From NCBI GenBank assembly GCA_009735695.1, contig SRSL01000003.1, positions 186,001 to 250,000 of the forward strand: a stretch of DNA of 64,000 bases. Reading direction: 5' to 3'. Of the stretch, positions 16,875 to 26,551 are shown piece after piece. Within the stretch, counting starts at the first letter, position 1; every line of letters begins with the position of its first letter. The notes under the pieces are model-generated. The model ran no database searches. It was not told the DNA's origin and saw only the letters and a list, made by a program, of their open reading frames with translations. The DNA comes from Christiangramia bathymodioli (lineage in GTDB: Bacteria > Bacteroidota > Bacteroidia > Flavobacteriales > Flavobacteriaceae). The position numbers and the translations under genes are program-made.

Positions 16875-18902
16875 ATGCAACAACCTACTATTCCTGCCAA
16901 CGATAGTGAACGGGTAAGGGAAGTCCACCGTTATGACTACAATAATACCCTTGAAATCTCAGATCTGGATTTTCTCAGCGAAATGGCTGCGGAAATATGC
17001 AATACCCAAAGTGCTCTCGTAACCCTGATCTCTAAAGGAGAACAATGGATCAAAGCCTCACATGGCATGGATCTGGAGGTGCGCAAGTTTCCACGTGAAT
17101 TTACCTTCTGTGCCCATACCATCAATACTCCTGATAAGATCACCGTGGTCCGGGATGCTCGTGAAGACTACCGGTTTAATGAAAATCCGTTTGTTAAAGG
17201 AGAGGATCCGGTTATTTTCTACGCGGGTCTTCCACTGGTTAACTCCAACGGGTATGCCATCGGAACCATTTGTGCAATAGACAATACCCCGGGTGAATTA
17301 AGCTTCGATCAGAAAGAAAAATTAAAACTTCTGGGCAAACAGGTTTTGAACCTTCTTGAACTTAAACGCAAGTCTTCAGAACTAGTAAAGACCAATAAGG
17401 AATTGATCTATAAACAGAATCAGTTTGATCACATAACAAATGCAACTTCTACGGCTACTTATGAATGGAACCTCAAACCTAATTCCATCAAATTCAACGA
17501 TGAATGGTGGAAATTAACCGGCTATGATAAAACCAAAAATGCCGATAAAGAGATAACATTCTGGGAAAGTATGGTTCACCCAAAGGACCTTGAGGCCGTT
17601 CGGAATCAATTATTTTACCATTTTGAGCATCCTGAAACCAGGTTTCAGTTTGAATTCAGGTTGATGCATAAGGATGGTTTCTGGATTTGGATAGAAACCA
17701 AGGGAAAGTTTATATCTAAATGGCCTGGTTCCAGACCTGATATCATGTACGGACTAATTCAGGATATCAGCAAAAAGAAGAAAAGAAGCCTGGAGATCCT
17801 TTACTGGAAGCAACTTCTGGATTCGCTTTACGAGCTTTCACCCTTCGGAATTGCACTTAACGATTTTAATACTGGGATTTTCCTTGATGTTAATAAGAAA
17901 TTGATCGAACCAACAGGTTATACCAAAGAGGAGTTCCTTAATCTTAGTTATTGGGACGTCACTCCCCAGTCCTATGAAAAGCAGGAAGAACAGCAACTTA
18001 AACAATTAAAAAAGGAAGGCTTTTATGGTCCTTACAAAAAGGAATATATTCGTAAGGATGGTTCCAGGTACCCCGTACTTTTAAGAGGTGTACTCGTTAA
18101 GGATGAAGACGGAAACCAGCGAATTTGGAGCTTTATAGAAGATATTACTCTTAGGAAACGTAATGAGACCAGGGAAAAACAACGATTGAACCGAATTAAA
18201 CACCTGCTCGAGGTAACTGAGGACCAGAACGACAGGCTCAAGAATTTTGCGCATATCGTTTCTCATAACCTGCGCTCCCACAGTTCTGGAATTTCAATGC
18301 TTGTGGAGTTCCTGGCTCAGGATCACCCCGTTTTGGAAAAGATAGAGAGTTTCAATCATTTAAAGAATGCTTCTTCAAATTTGGAAAATACTATCAAAGA
18401 CCTGAATGAAATAGTTGAGGTGAACTTAACGAGTAAGGATAATTTCCAGCTAATAGAGGTCAATGAACTAATCGACAAAATTTCTGAAAGCGTTGAACCT
18501 ATCGCGCTGGAATCAATGGTAAGTATCATCAACAAGGTCCCCAAAGGTTTATACGTATTCGGTCTTAAATCTTATATGGACAGTATTGCCTTGAACATGG
18601 TCACCAACGCAATAAAATATTCAAGTCCAAACCGTGAAAGTGAAATCAAAATTTCGGCAGAAAAAATGAACGGATTAAGCTGTATTTATTTTGAGGATAA
18701 TGGAATTGGCATTGATCTAGAGCAACACAAGAAAAAGATTTTCAAACTCTATAAAACATTTCACCGTCACCCTGACTCCAGGGGTGTCGGCCTGTTTCTT
18801 ACAAAGAACCAGATCGAGGCCATGGGCGGTCGGATAGAAGTTGAAAGTAAACCCGATATTGGCACAACATTTAAAATTTACCTTCCAAATGAAAAAAATT
18901 AA
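16875..18902 (+). CDS. GAF-PAS-PAS sensor histidine kinase
   Basis: A soluble kinase of 675 residues. Order: GAF domain (about 10-165, with FTFCAHTI and YAGLPLVNSNGYAIGT), first PAS (about 190-300, ending in a PAC motif LIQDISKKKKR), second PAS (about 310-430, ending FIEDITLRKR), HisKA with H464 in HIVSHNLRSH, then an ATPase domain with NMVTNAIKYS, DNGIGID and RGVGLFLTKN. Two response-regulator genes follow directly; the first overlaps its 3' end by 14 nt, so the three form an operon and probably a phosphorelay. No membrane segment or signal peptide is visible. The stimulus is unknown. Confidence 0.9.
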   Translation: MQQPTIPANDSERVREVHRYDYNNTLEISDLDFLSEMAAEICNTQSALVTLISKGEQWIKASHGMDLEVRKFPREFTFCAHTINTPDKITVVRDAREDYRFNENPFVKGEDPVIFYAGLPLVNSNGYAIGTICAIDNTPGELSFDQKEKLKLLGKQVLNLLELKRKSSELVKTNKELIYKQNQFDHITNATSTATYEWNLKPNSIKFNDEWWKLTGYDKTKNADKEITFWESMVHPKDLEAVRNQLFYHFEHPETRFQFEFRLMHKDGFWIWIETKGKFISKWPGSRPDIMYGLIQDISKKKKRSLEILYWKQLLDSLYELSPFGIALNDFNTGIFLDVNKKLIEPTGYTKEEFLNLSYWDVTPQSYEKQEEQQLKQLKKEGFYGPYKKEYIRKDGSRYPVLLRGVLVKDEDGNQRIWSFIEDITLRKRNETREKQRLNRIKHLLEVTEDQNDRLKNFAHIVSHNLRSHSSGISMLVEFLAQDHPVLEKIESFNHLKNASSNLENTIKDLNEIVEVNLTSKDNFQLIEVNELIDKISESVEPIALESMVSIINKVPKGLYVFGLKSYMDSIALNMVTNAIKYSSPNRESEIKISAEKMNGLSCIYFEDNGIGIDLEQHKKKIFKLYKTFHRHPDSRGVGLFLTKNQIEAMGGRIEVESKPDIGTTFKIYLPNEKN

Positions 18903-19281
18903 CCTGGCCTGTTTGATCGAAGATGATCCGGTTCATGCCTTCCTCTCTACCAAGTATCTGAAAATGTCTGGCATGATCGAAAATATTCTGGTTCTTTCAA
19001 ATGGGCAGGAAGCTTATGAAAAATTAGAAGCCCTGCTTTTCTCTGGCAGTGAATTACCAGAACTTATATTATTAGACCTTAATATGCCGGTATGGGATGG
19101 CTGGCAGTTTCTGAATGAATTTTTAAAACTTCCCATCGAAAAGAAGATCACAATCTATATTTTATCGAGTAGTATTAATCAGGAAGATCATAAGAAAGCT
19201 ATGGAATATAATAGGGTGAGAAATTTTATTGTAAAACCAATTACCCTTGAAACCTTGGTACCGATCCTGGAATCAATTTAA
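18889..19281 (+). CDS. Single-domain response regulator
   Basis: A 130-residue stand-alone receiver. I choose the ATG at 18889 (MKKINLACLIEDDPVHAF) over the ATG at 18841 because the receiver fold begins there; it overlaps the kinase stop by 14 nt. The acidic pair lies in EDD, the phospho-acceptor aspartate in LILLDLNMP, and the conserved lysine in FIVKPI. It has no output domain and resembles the small receivers that pair with PAS/GAF kinases in Bacteroidota. It probably passes phosphate on or acts by protein binding. Confidence 0.9.
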   Translation: MKKINLACLIEDDPVHAFLSTKYLKMSGMIENILVLSNGQEAYEKLEALLFSGSELPELILLDLNMPVWDGWQFLNEFLKLPIEKKITIYILSSSINQEDHKKAMEYNRVRNFIVKPITLETLVPILESI

Positions 19282-19292
19282 ACTTAGACAGT

Positions 19293-19667
19293 ATGAAGTA
19301 TGAGAAGATTTTTCTCGTGGATGATGAAGATATTATTAATGCTATTCAGACCAGAATTGTTAAAACAGAATTCCCTGAATCTGATGTATGGAAATTTAAT
19401 AATGCCTATGAAGTTCTTAAAATTTTAAAAGAAATAAATTATGATCCGCTTATTTTATTAGATCTAAATATGCCTGAGATGAATGCCATTGATTTCCTCA
19501 AAAAACTCGAAAATAAACAATACTATTCAAAGCCTTTAATTGTAATTCTCACTTTTTCCAAGAATGAAGAGGAATTAAATTTTGTAAAAAACCACCCCCT
19601 GGTTAAGAAAGTGTTGTGGAAACCAATTGATCAAAAGAAGATCAATAGCCTAAAAGGAATGATCTAG
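19293..19667 (+). CDS. Single-domain response regulator
   Basis: A 124-residue receiver 11 nt after the previous one, third gene of the kinase operon. It begins KIFLVDDEDI with the acidic pocket, carries the phospho-acceptor in LILLDLNMP, and has the lysine in VLWKPID. It has no output domain. It is only loosely similar to its neighbour apart from the core motifs, so the two may play different parts in one relay. Confidence 0.9.
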   Translation: MKYEKIFLVDDEDIINAIQTRIVKTEFPESDVWKFNNAYEVLKILKEINYDPLILLDLNMPEMNAIDFLKKLENKQYYSKPLIVILTFSKNEEELNFVKNHPLVKKVLWKPIDQKKINSLKGMI

Positions 19668-19823
19668 TATTGAAATGAAAAAAATTTCCATAAATTAGGT
19701 TTGAAATTTGCTTCTGACACACTTTTAAATAATTCTTCCATGTTAATGGAATACACGTTTTTACATGTAATTTTTCCCTATATTTATATTTCCTAACCTA
19801 ACTCCATAAAAGTTAGATTCGAC

Positions 19824-19855
19824 AAAGGGAAGTGGGTGTAGGGCCACTTCCCTTT
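19824..19855 (+). terminator. 12-bp perfect hairpin after the two-component operon
   Basis: Arms AAAGGGAAGTGG and CCACTTCCCTTT enclose GTGTAGGG, about 155 bp downstream of the last receiver gene. Only a weak TCTTAT follows. It is either a terminator for the kinase operon or the 3' hairpin of a small RNA. The rest of 19668-20291 shows no gene to me. Confidence 0.55.
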
Positions 19856-20389
19856 CTTATATATTAACCAAAATATTTATATACTATATAAGCAGCAACA
19901 AGCTCACTTAAAGCAAAAAATATATTCTTAATTATTTTAGATCGCTCGTTGAACATTTCCAATAAATTAATCGCTCACCAATTTTCTTCATGTTTTAATT
20001 AAATTATGATTTTCAGAATTCAAATTCTTTATTCTCAAACTATATCTTCATAAACTGAAAATACGAGATCAAAATTGGTCCAGAGTTAAATTAACAACAA
20101 TCGGTGAATTTTTAACCCAACGCATAATTCTTTTCAAATTTGGTTTACTGCTGTATAAAAACACTCTTCAGACATAATCTGTGGAAAACACGCACACCTA
20201 CAAATTAATTGAAACTAAAATTTGCCAAATTCTATTTATTTTTTCAAAAAAAGTTCTAGTAAATTACAAATTAAATGTGAATTCGTTGAGTTGTCTTAAA
20301 ATAGGTTGACAATTTTTAATTAATATTAGTTAAAACCTATGGAGAGTTTTTCACAGGTTTTTGATAGATAAATTTAGGGTTTTCATGTT

Positions 20390-21080
20390 TAGATTTAAAT
20401 GACGCCTGTCATTATCAAACGTATTAATTGATTCTTTGGCCAGTAGTTCTAGTTCCTTTTTAGTAATGCATAGATTGATTAAAAACTCCTATTTAAGGAT
20501 TCCATTGCTTCCTTCAGCCATTGCATTTTAATTACAATTATATCCACAAGTTGTCGATGGTCGTATGTATTCGTGCACTATAGGTAGTCTCGTCCTTCAT
20601 TGCTTACAGCCATGTTAAGAGATTTTATTATATTTTTTGCAGCCATATCCTCACTCAGCTCATACTCTATAGGTGATATCACTAACAAAATATTCTTCAG
20701 GGCGTTTTGCCTTGACTTTTTTCATAAGGTTTTGATGCTTCTGTAGCCAGTGTTCGGAGTTGGTGGTTTTAGTTTAGCTTTTTACAGGTTTGATCAGCAT
20801 ATGTTCTGAGCGTAAATAGGAAAACAGGACATCTCGACCAATTTAATTTGAGTCTTTTTAAGATTCTCTTGGAGTAGATAAAAATAACTTGCGAGTTCCA
20901 AGCCGGGGCATTTTCCTACGGATCTCTTCTACCAAAGGCCTGATCAGGGCTAGCTGCTGAGTTTTTCTTTCCACACGAATCTTCTCCTGGTAAATAGCCT
21001 GTCTGCTCATCCCAAACAATCGACAACAACGAGACAGACTTACTTGCCTTTGTTGCCGGAGGCTCCAGATTGTTTGGGAG
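20390..21080 (-). pseudogene. IS3-family transposase OrfB, broken
   Basis: In the frame next to orfA, the translation begins VSLSRCCRLFGMSRQAIYQ and continues RPLVEEIRRKMPRLGTRKLF before a stop near 20859. Further on, NSEHWLQKHQNLMKK and PEEYFVSDITYIE appear, the latter the first catalytic-aspartate segment of the DDE domain. Beyond that the frame is broken repeatedly. Start and end are approximate. Confidence 0.7.
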
Positions 21081-21432
21081 AAAACTTTTTTCTAATCCCA
21101 GTGCCATATTGCTGATCAGAGAGATCTATTATTTTGTTGAGGATCTCGTTTTTCAACTTCTCATCAGAAAGCTCCCTCCCCAATCGCTTGATTTTCTGTG
21201 CTGGTGTCTCTATTGATTTAGCCATGGTTAATCGTCTTGGTTGACTCCAGTCTAAGGTACCATGTTTTCTCAACCAAACCAATACCGTACTTCTTCCTTG
21301 GATCCCATAAGCCTTCTGAGCTTGTTTAAAGATAATTTCCCCTTTTTCTACCTGGCATAGTACGTCTAATTTAAAGCCTAAATTATAATCACGTTGGGTA
21401 CGCTTCTTCCTTGAGTTCCTTGGTGTTTTCAT
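21040..21432 (-). CDS. IS3-family transposase OrfA
   Basis: A 130-residue helix-turn-helix protein that would bind the IS ends. GFKLDVLCQVEKGEIIFKQAQKAYGI forms the first HTH. A leucine-zipper-like segment follows (KIKRLGRELSDEKLKNEILNKII). The C-terminus overlaps the start of the decayed orfB, consistent with the usual -1 frameshift arrangement. Because orfB is broken, the protein is probably non-functional. Confidence 0.7.
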   Translation of the reverse strand: MKTPRNSRKKRTQRDYNLGFKLDVLCQVEKGEIIFKQAQKAYGIQGRSTVLVWLRKHGTLDWSQPRRLTMAKSIETPAQKIKRLGRELSDEKLKNEILNKIIDLSDQQYGTGIRKKFSPKQSGASGNKGK

Positions 21433-21480
21433 AAATAAGTCGATTTATTGTCAACTTATTTCAGGAAGGGACATATTCAT

Positions 21481-21514
21481 AAAAAAAGCCCCTGTATGCT
21501 AGCAGGAGCTTTTA
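21481..21514 (-). terminator. Hairpin terminator, minus strand
   Basis: Read on the minus strand, AAGCTCCTG and CAGGGGCTT pair around a short loop, followed by a run of seven T. It lies about 130 bp downstream of the DUF5694 gene that ends at 21646 and probably terminates it. Confidence 0.7.
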
Positions 21515-21645
21515 AATTAATGAGTTTAAATTGTAGGGTAAAACTCGCAATAAAAATACTTTCCTATCCTAAGGGTTTCTGCCAAGATTCAAATTAGTTT
21601 TAATGTTTTTAATAATTATTGAAAGATTATCATTATGAAGAAAAT

Positions 21646-22464
21646 TTATAAGTAATCTATGGCATCGACCAGTTCAAACTCTGGAGAACTATTAAAGAAT
21701 ATATTTAATAAATTCATATGCCCCGCTCCATAAAGGACGAATATCCTGTCCTCAGAATCCACTGGTATTCTTTGTATGTTTCTAAAGATCTTAAGATTCC
21801 GGTTAAACCATCTGCCGGTCTCGAAGTGCACTCCAAAGAAGTCGCCTTCTTCATGCTCATATTTAAAAGCCTCAATCAAGTAATTTCCAAGGCTTTTTTG
21901 AATATTTTCAGTATCGTTCAGTCTCCTTAATTCGGCAAGTATACCTTCAGATTTAAATACTGGCTCCGGATTGTATTTTAACTCCAGATCTTCATTTTTC
22001 AGATAATAATTACTGAAGTCCTTTTTTATAATGGTGTCATCCCCATAGATCATGTCACTTACCTGAGAATTGAATTCCCCCCATTCATCCACACAGTATA
22101 ATTTTTCAATCCCCAGTACTTTACCTAATCGAAAGCCTATCTGCTCAATTTCACTCCTGGCCAGTTCGTGGTCTTTTAATAAGTAAGATTTATATAAAGA
22201 ATCTATTTGTGACTGTTTCGATCTGGGTCTCTCAACCACGATCACCGTAGGCCTGAAATCTTTTAACTTTTTAACCAGGTCTACTATTTCATCCTGGTAT
22301 TCCCTTTTCAGGACATCGATCTGCTCAGAAGAATCAACCGGTACCACATCATTATTCGGAAAATCAAAATGAAAGACTCCAAGGCTCAACACCTCGGTTT
22401 TGGAATCCTGTGAAATTGATAAAAAAGGAATAAATAAAATTAAAAATATAAGAAAGCTTCTCAT
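21646..22464 (-). CDS. DUF5694-type secreted protein (TraB-like fold)
   Basis: A 272-residue protein with a signal peptide of about 19 residues (ends LSISQ). The mature part starts EVLSLGVFHFDFPNND, the pattern of the DUF5694/TraB-like group, and carries VIVVERPR near residue 75 and the C-terminal YGAGHMNLL motif. Family members keep a glutamate and histidines in these motifs and may be metal-dependent hydrolases, but I know of no proven reaction. It is a single gene facing the IS remnant. Chromosomal paralogues of this family are common in Flavobacteria. Confidence 0.7.
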   Translation of the reverse strand: MRSFLIFLILFIPFLSISQDSKTEVLSLGVFHFDFPNNDVVPVDSSEQIDVLKREYQDEIVDLVKKLKDFRPTVIVVERPRSKQSQIDSLYKSYLLKDHELARSEIEQIGFRLGKVLGIEKLYCVDEWGEFNSQVSDMIYGDDTIIKKDFSNYYLKNEDLELKYNPEPVFKSEGILAELRRLNDTENIQKSLGNYLIEAFKYEHEEGDFFGVHFETGRWFNRNLKIFRNIQRIPVDSEDRIFVLYGAGHMNLLNIFFNSSPEFELVDAIDYL

Positions 22465-22683
22465 TGATACTTTTTACTAATGACAGCTAATTTCTTCAAT
22501 TGTTACACTTCCTCCTTAATTATCTATCATGTCATAGAGATATATAACTTTCCATTGACCTTATCAATCTCCAAAACTATCGTTTCCTTATCGAAAGTTT
22601 CATGGTACATTTTAAAAATTAACGGTTTCTCCTAAAATAAACCAACCATCCTCTTTACTTTTGTAAGAAATTTAATTGATGAA

Positions 22684-22848
22684 ATGCTTGTTTTAATCGA
22701 ATTAATACTTGTTATCCTTATTTTAAGTCTAATGGTTTGTTACTACCGCATTCAGAAAAAACGCAGGTCACTTAATGAGGAAATTGAGATTATCAGGAAG
22801 CAGGAAACAGGCATAAACCCCGGGAACGGCAAATTTGAAAATGATTAA
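22684..22848 (+). CDS. Small single-pass membrane protein, 54 aa
   Basis: The frame ATG(22684)-TAA(22848) encodes one strongly hydrophobic helix (residues 2-21, LVLIELILVILIL...) followed by CYYRIQKKRR, then a charged tail rich in E and K. The positive-inside pattern predicts N-out/C-in. It lies alone between two minus-strand genes. I do not recognise a family; the composition is unlike a chance frame, but the evidence is modest. Confidence 0.5.
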   Translation: MLVLIELILVILILSLMVCYYRIQKKRRSLNEEIEIIRKQETGINPGNGKFEND

Positions 22849-22902
22849 GCATAAATTAAAACCTATTGTAAAAACTAACTCTTGGTTTTAATTCCAGTTG
22901 AG

Positions 22903-24120
22903 TTATAACACCTCCCCTTTTTTTATCGAGAATTCGAAAAGTGTACCCTCTCCTTCATCACTTTTTACATTGATCTCACCTTCCATTTTCTTGATAAGTT
23001 TCTTTACCGTAGAAAGCCCGATCCCATGTCCATCGCTTGAGTCTGAATCCTTGACCTTGATCACAGTGAAAAGTTGAAAGATATTTTTAAGCTCCTTTTC
23101 CGGGATTCCCACTCCGTTATCCTGGATCCCAAAATAATAATTATCATCCTCCTCTTTACAGCTGATGTTTATTTCGATTTCTTCCTTGGGATTATGGTTG
23201 ATACTATTGCTGATAAGGTTCATCAAAACCTGCCCTAATGCAGCCCTGTTACCGGCGATACCTATATTTTTCTCTGGTAGCTCAATATTACATTTAATTT
23301 CGATCTTTAGCAGGTCTATAATATCTTCGATTAGATCGTTAAGAAAAAAATATTCTATATCTGTAATTTTTTCCCCACTTCCGGAATAATACTCTAAAAG
23401 GCTGGTTATATATTGGCTCAGCTTTAGACCCGAACTTTTGATATACTCGAGATATCCTATACCTATTTCGTCTAATACGTTGGAATACTTAGCTTTTGTT
23501 ATATCAGAAGTTAAAATGATATTAGCCAGTGGCATCTTCAGATCGTGGCTTACATTACCAGCAAATTCTTTGAGTATCTTATTGTTCTCTGCAAGTTCGT
23601 CCCGCATATCTTCAAGCTCCAGGCTTCTTAAGTGAAATTCGTATAAAATCTCAACTTGCTTTCCAAGCGCAATAAGGGATTTTCGCTGGTGCAGGCTCAA
23701 TTTCTTAGGTTTTTTACTCAAGACGCATAATGTCCCCAGGGGATGCCCTTCTTTATTTAATATCGGAATTCCCGCATAGGCTTTTACACTTAGGTCTTCA
23801 AATGTCACCAGGGGATTATCTTTAAATCTTTGGTCCTTTGAGGCATCCTCTACCTCAAATAACTTATGAGGTTCCAGAATGGCATGTCCGCAAAATGAAA
23901 TATCCCTATCTGTTTCGTTAAGCTCAATACCTTTTTTAGATTTGAACCATTGTTTTTCATCATCCAGAATAGTGAGAAGCGCTACAGGAGTTTCACAGAT
24001 TTCCTGGGCCAGCGTCGTAATATTGTCATAGGTTTCCTGGGGTAATGAATTGAGCAGCCCAAGTTGCCTTACTGCTCTTAATCTTAGGCGTTCATTTTTA
24101 GGTTTTTCCGGGATGATCAT
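22903..24120 (-). CDS. GAF-domain sensor histidine kinase
   Basis: A soluble kinase of 405 residues. The GAF domain spans about 18-165, with DISFCGHAI, YAGIPILNKEGHPLGTLCVL, closely like the GAF domain of the kinase at 16875, so the two are paralogues. HisKA carries H192 in NVSHDLKMPL. The ATPase domain has NLISNSINHN, DNGVGIPE and GHGIGLSTV. There is no PAS domain or membrane segment and no adjacent receiver. It is a single gene. The ligand of the GAF domain is unknown. Confidence 0.9.
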   Translation of the reverse strand: MIIPEKPKNERLRLRAVRQLGLLNSLPQETYDNITTLAQEICETPVALLTILDDEKQWFKSKKGIELNETDRDISFCGHAILEPHKLFEVEDASKDQRFKDNPLVTFEDLSVKAYAGIPILNKEGHPLGTLCVLSKKPKKLSLHQRKSLIALGKQVEILYEFHLRSLELEDMRDELAENNKILKEFAGNVSHDLKMPLANIILTSDITKAKYSNVLDEIGIGYLEYIKSSGLKLSQYITSLLEYYSGSGEKITDIEYFFLNDLIEDIIDLLKIEIKCNIELPEKNIGIAGNRAALGQVLMNLISNSINHNPKEEIEINISCKEEDDNYYFGIQDNGVGIPEKELKNIFQLFTVIKVKDSDSSDGHGIGLSTVKKLIKKMEGEINVKSDEGEGTLFEFSIKKGEVL

Positions 24121-24269
24121 GAATATTGCTTAGGTTCCTCATTTAAATCAGCAATAACGAAAAAAAATAGTGGGATTGAAATCTCAAATCTTCTTTTAAC
24201 TTGACTTTAAGTTAAAGGCCTTCAGTAATTATCAATGATATATGAAACTGATAGTTTAAAGCGAATTCA

Positions 24270-25119
24270 CTAATCGACATTGAATAGCTGAATTGATTCA
24301 ATACCTAATTTTTTAATGATTTTTGACCTGTCGGTAAAATTAGATAATTCAATTTCCGGGTTTCCGTAAACAAAGAACTTACTATTACCACTGGAATCAA
24401 CCTAAACCTTCTTGGAGGCCCTTCCATGCAGATCAGTTGTGCCTTTGCTTTCCAACACTACATCCCGTGCTTTTAATTTGCGACCACCCAGATTGAACCA
24501 GTCCGAAACCTGGAACTCGCATTTATCAATTTCTCCATCCAGTTTAACCCAGCCGAATCTTCAAGCAACACCTCAAAGAGTCCGACCTTCTTCAGCTTTG
24601 CCTTAAGGTTACTTCTGTCAGTAATTCTAATATCCACCTCATCAGCCCTCATATCTATTTTTCCATCAGCATTTCTAGATAACATCAATTTCAGCCTATC
24701 CTTTATTTCCAGAACCATTTCCGCGCTGCTGCCCTTATTCATGATCAGCTCAAGTTTATCAAGCTTAAACCTACCGGCTGTTTTCCATTGAGCATATTCA
24801 TTCACCACTATATTACTGACGTCTCGTGATTTAAGAAAAACTTCAGTATTTTTACTTTTTACAATCTTACTTCTGAGATAGATCTTAGGATACCATTTCT
24901 AACCTCAACTACCCCCTCTCCAAGAAGATTTTCATCAGCGGTGAGCACATAAAAATTCCTTGAAAAATTTTCAACTTTCACTTCAATCATATTGGAAATT
25001 TCGACAGCATTAAATCCTCCTTTAATTTCCTGAGAAAATTGCTTACTTCCTTATACACTTTTATCTCTTTTTTTGAGCCAATAAACTACAAGGATCAGCC
25101 CAAAGCTTAGCGCCTTCAT
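24270..25119 (-). pseudogene. GIN-domain (DUF2807) protein, broken
   Basis: Fragments of one secreted or membrane adhesin-like GIN-domain protein lie in order on the minus strand but in shifting frames. MKALSFGLILVVYWLK starts at 25119, followed by a stop. Then come EIKGGFNAVEISNMIEVKV, a frameshift, an open stretch 24473-24808 with VNEYAQWKTAGRFKLDKL, another shift, and RKLKARDVVLESKGTTDLHG with a stop. The end FVYGNPEIELSNFTDRSKI terminates at 24270. At least two stops and two shifts make it non-functional. Confidence 0.65.
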
Positions 25120-25256
25120 AATTGAAGATTTTTAAAAGCCAGGGGACGACTATTAAAAATATGATATTCTCGTGGAATCCTGACGAATAGCCTTCGGGAT
25201 AAGCTTTAAAAAATTGGTAATCATTTTACCAATTAGGTTAGTACTCCTGCGAAAAA

Positions 25257-25520
25257 TTAGATCCATCCTAGGCTTCTCAATATCCCAACAAAACCCACTG
25301 CTATCCAGAAGGCATTTAACAGGGTATATGCACGGTCCTTCTTAAGAATGGCCGTCCAGGATAGTATGATAGCGTCCACACTGTTAAAGATCCACACGAA
25401 CAGGAAGGGACTGGCTTCTCCCAGCCAGCTCACAAGTGAAAAACTGAATATCCGCATCAATACTCCTGTCATTTCTATGCTCCTGCTATGGGAAGCCACA
25501 AAAACATTTATACTATTCAT
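25257..25520 (-). CDS. Small inner-membrane protein, 87 aa
   Basis: An 87-residue protein with about three hydrophobic segments (residues 18-32, 38-58 and 68-86) separated by short loops such as LKKDRAYTLLN. It lies 12 nt after the VOC-family gene and on the same strand, so the two are probably one transcript. I recognise no named family. Base composition resembles the flanking genes. Confidence 0.55.
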   Translation of the reverse strand: MNSINVFVASHSRSIEMTGVLMRIFSFSLVSWLGEASPFLFVWIFNSVDAIILSWTAILKKDRAYTLLNAFWIAVGFVGILRSLGWI

Positions 25521-25532
25521 TTGAGCAAATAT

Positions 25533-25904
25533 TTAAACATGCTGATCAAGCAGGATCACGTTCCCGTCAGGATCGCTAAGCATAAGACTGCCTGGACCAC
25601 TACCGCTTTCATCGGCTTCAGAAATTAGCTCCAGTCCGCTGTTTTTAAGCTGCTTCTGGATTTCCCGGATATCATCGAAATTCTCCATCTCTTTCGCGTT
25701 TTCATCCCAGCCGGGATTGAACGTGAGGATATTCCCCTCGAACATTTTATGGAACAGGCCAATCATGGCATTTCCGTTCTTCATGATGAGGTAATTATGC
25801 TCCATACTTCCCGCAAATTGTTTGAATCCTAGTTTCTCGTAAAATTCTTTTGATTGCCCAAGGTCCTTTACGCTCAGGCTAACTGAAAATACTCCTAATT
25901 TCAT
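25533..25904 (-). CDS. Glyoxalase/VOC family protein
   Basis: A 123-residue protein of the vicinal oxygen chelate superfamily: two beta-alpha-beta-beta-beta units in one chain. It starts GVFSVSLSVKDLGQSKEFYEKLGF and ends with the typical SDPDGNVILLDQ. The usual first-strand metal histidine is replaced by serine (FSVSL), so it may not be a metal enzyme of the glyoxalase I kind. The reaction is unknown; relatives include bleomycin-resistance-like binding proteins. It is co-transcribed with the small membrane protein downstream. Confidence 0.85.
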   Translation of the reverse strand: MKLGVFSVSLSVKDLGQSKEFYEKLGFKQFAGSMEHNYLIMKNGNAMIGLFHKMFEGNILTFNPGWDENAKEMENFDDIREIQKQLKNSGLELISEADESGSGPGSLMLSDPDGNVILLDQHV

Positions 25905-26551
25905 GTTTAATTGGGTTATGCTTGTTGGTTAAAATGAAATATCTATCAGCAAGATACGCACTTTTTTAAAGCGGCCACATTGAATAATTGGCTAACTACT
26001 TCTGGTGGTTTACAAAATTTTAGAGATTCAACTACCTATTTATCAACTCATTAATCACTAAATTGAATTGATATTAATTTCCATTCTAAGCAACCAGATT
26101 ATTCAAACAAATATTTAAGTTCATGTTAAATCTAAGTCGTGCCAGGATAGAATTGAAATGTTCTGCCTATGATTCTATTTTCAGGATTAAATTGGGAAAA
26201 CTGGTTAAAAAGAATTACCCGAATTGCAAATACTGTGGGGGAACTGTCTCACTGGAAGCATGTTCCAAAGGTCCTCCCTATCCATATGCGGAATCAAACC
26301 CTTTTCCTAATCTTGAAAACTCCATATTCAGGAGGCTTAACTAAAACCAGGATCAATTTTAATGGTGACGAAAACTACGGGAAAGCCCCCAGTTTTATAA
26401 CTGCACAGGACCTATAACTTTACTGGTCCGAAAGTCGTGATATAATTGGTAGAATTGTTCATCTACTTAAGTGTTAGACCGGTTTTCTAAAATTTCTACT
26501 ATTTTGGATAAAGCCGGATTTTGTTTGGTTATAGCTAAATGACTTTCCTAA
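25905..26551. other. Long non-coding stretch, nothing recognised
   Basis: About 650 bp. Two short overlapping plus-strand frames (26123-26344 and 26169-26417) have no recognisable motifs and unlike-protein composition. I see no gene, RNA or repeat that I can support here. Confidence 0.4.

Larger units (their letters stand above)
20292..21473 (-). mobile_element. Decayed IS3-family insertion sequence
   Basis: About 1.18 kb, bounded by imperfect terminal inverted repeats: TGTCTTAAAATAGGTTGACA at the left, and at the right (minus strand) TGTCCCTTCC followed by TGAAATAAGTTGACA. Inside, on the minus strand, lie an intact-looking orfA and a broken orfB in the usual overlapping order. The element is slightly short for its family and orfB has several stops, so it cannot move on its own. 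Confidence 0.75.

Noticed and set aside
26123-26417. Two overlapping short plus-strand frames
   Set aside because: No recognisable motif, overlapping in different frames, and no start context; probably chance.
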